Position numbers and translations under genes: made by a program | Part shown: piece by piece, positions 63,589-64,000 of the stretch | How positions within the stretch are numbered: the stretch's first letter is position 1 | Layout: each line of letters opens with the position of its first letter | Assembly (NCBI GenBank): GCA_963697355.1 | Contig: CAVONV010000021.1 | Coordinates: forward strand, 496,001-560,000 | Direction of reading: 5' to 3' | DNA length: 64,000 nucleotides | Source of the DNA: CAVONV01 sp963697355 | GTDB lineage: Bacteria; Acidobacteriota; Vicinamibacteria; Marinacidobacterales; DATDRI01 | The notes under the pieces: generated by a model | Database searches by the model: none | Seen by the model: the letters and a program-made list of their open reading frames with translations, nothing else | Told to the model about the DNA's origin: nothing

Positions 63589-63721
63589 GTTGTCACTCCG
63601 TTATGCGAATTTACCCTTGCCATAGGGTATGTACAATCAAGCTCAAACGGGGTGCTGACGTGTTTTGCGTCAGCTTCGAAGCCCCCACCTGGCCTTCAGG
63701 ACGATGACTTCCCCATCTAGA

Positions 63722-64000
63722 TTAACTCTGAGCGGCCGATCGAGCAATGAGCCGTTGTGCCTCTTCCCGAGCCCAGGTGTCCGCGGCCAGCACCGTCTCG
63801 AGATCTGTGGCCGCCTGGCGCTCGTGCCGGGCCATCGTCTCTGCCAGGACCTCTGGGATCTGCAAGAACCCTATTTGCTCTTCCAAGTAGGCGTTTACGG
63901 CCACCTCGTTGGCCGCGTTGAGCACCGCCGGAACCGTGCCTCCACTTTCGACCGCCTGGTAGGCCAAGTTCAAACAGGGAAAACGCTCCAGGTCCGGGGG
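63722..64000 (-). CDS. dxr: 1-deoxy-D-xylulose 5-phosphate reductoisomerase, C-terminal part (runs off window)
   Basis: The C-terminal 92 residues of the MEP-pathway enzyme that makes 2-C-methylerythritol 4-phosphate. PDLERFPCLNLAYQAV, then GGTVPAVLNAANEVAVNAYL and QIGFLQIPEVLAETM are characteristic. Ends just upstream of rseP, as in many bacteria. Confidence 0.93.
   Translation of the reverse strand, partial: PPDLERFPCLNLAYQAVESGGTVPAVLNAANEVAVNAYLEEQIGFLQIPEVLAETMARHERQAATDLETVLAADTWAREEAQRLIARSAAQS

Overview
The window is a moderately GC-rich bacterial chromosome segment, most likely from the Acidobacteriota. This is inferred from TonB proteins with VPGGV-type repeats in an exbB-exbD-exbD cluster, a HEAT-repeat/cyclophilin lipoprotein, TPR proteins next to an FG-GAP/UnbV protein, a hemX-hemA-hemC-hemD-hemL cluster and the cell-wall/Sec gene set. 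No ribosomal RNA, tRNA, CRISPR array or intact insertion sequence was found. At least seven conserved genes (Rieske protein, a c-di-GMP protein, a GHMP kinase, ku, secF, an FG-GAP protein, an M24-fold protein) are split by single-base shifts. Several could not tolerate this in a living cell, so I read most of them as consensus errors and annotate the genes as joined.

Layout. 1-7941 (minus): the end of an ErpA-type Fe-S protein gene with its own promoter, then a heme operon (hemX/ccsA, hemA, hemC, hemD, hemL) ending in a Rieske ferredoxin and a cobalamin-binding radical SAM enzyme of the RiPP-maturation type. 8300-16300 (plus): the most unusual part. A peptide-binding lipoprotein framed by an inverted repeat is followed by about 850 bp of AT-richer DNA with several predicted RNA hairpins, then four micro-ORFs (heptapeptide MRGIVWI, a 30-aa peptide, a 27-aa peptide, MRGIVWI again), each with a good ribosome binding site. 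Next come a membrane HD-GYP/GAF/GGDEF protein and the two oligopeptide ABC permeases. 16200-22600: thymidine kinase, YjjX, EF-P, GHMP kinase, CoA pyrophosphatase, and the NHEJ pair LigD-type ligase and Ku.

22635-34000: a sigma-54-type regulator with a degenerate receiver, 2-oxoacid:ferredoxin oxidoreductase (korAB), lipoprotein and TPR genes, a STAS protein, Mrp ATPase fused to DUF971, and a bifunctional (p)ppGpp enzyme. 34090-42820: a TPR lipoprotein, the TonB/ExbB/ExbD energy-transduction cluster, and secF-secD-yajC. 43186-49164: tgt, ddl, a lysine-rich histone-like mini-protein with clear promoter and terminator, a HAD phosphatase and the HEAT/cyclophilin lipoprotein. 49185-55114 (minus): a catabolic cluster (two-subunit CoA-transferase, zinc alcohol dehydrogenase, enolase-superfamily racemase) and a sulfatase-fold/TPR lipoprotein. 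55348-60203: a decayed GntR gene, a TPR/UnbV pair and a Tat-exported M24-fold protein. 60378-64000 (minus): gamma-glutamyltransferase, the RseP site-2 protease and the end of dxr.

The best candidate for an undescribed system is the micro-ORF cassette at 11030-11361. Its peptides are duplicated, and the two copies differ almost only at synonymous positions. It lies among peptide-transport genes and about 9 kb from a RiPP-type radical SAM enzyme.
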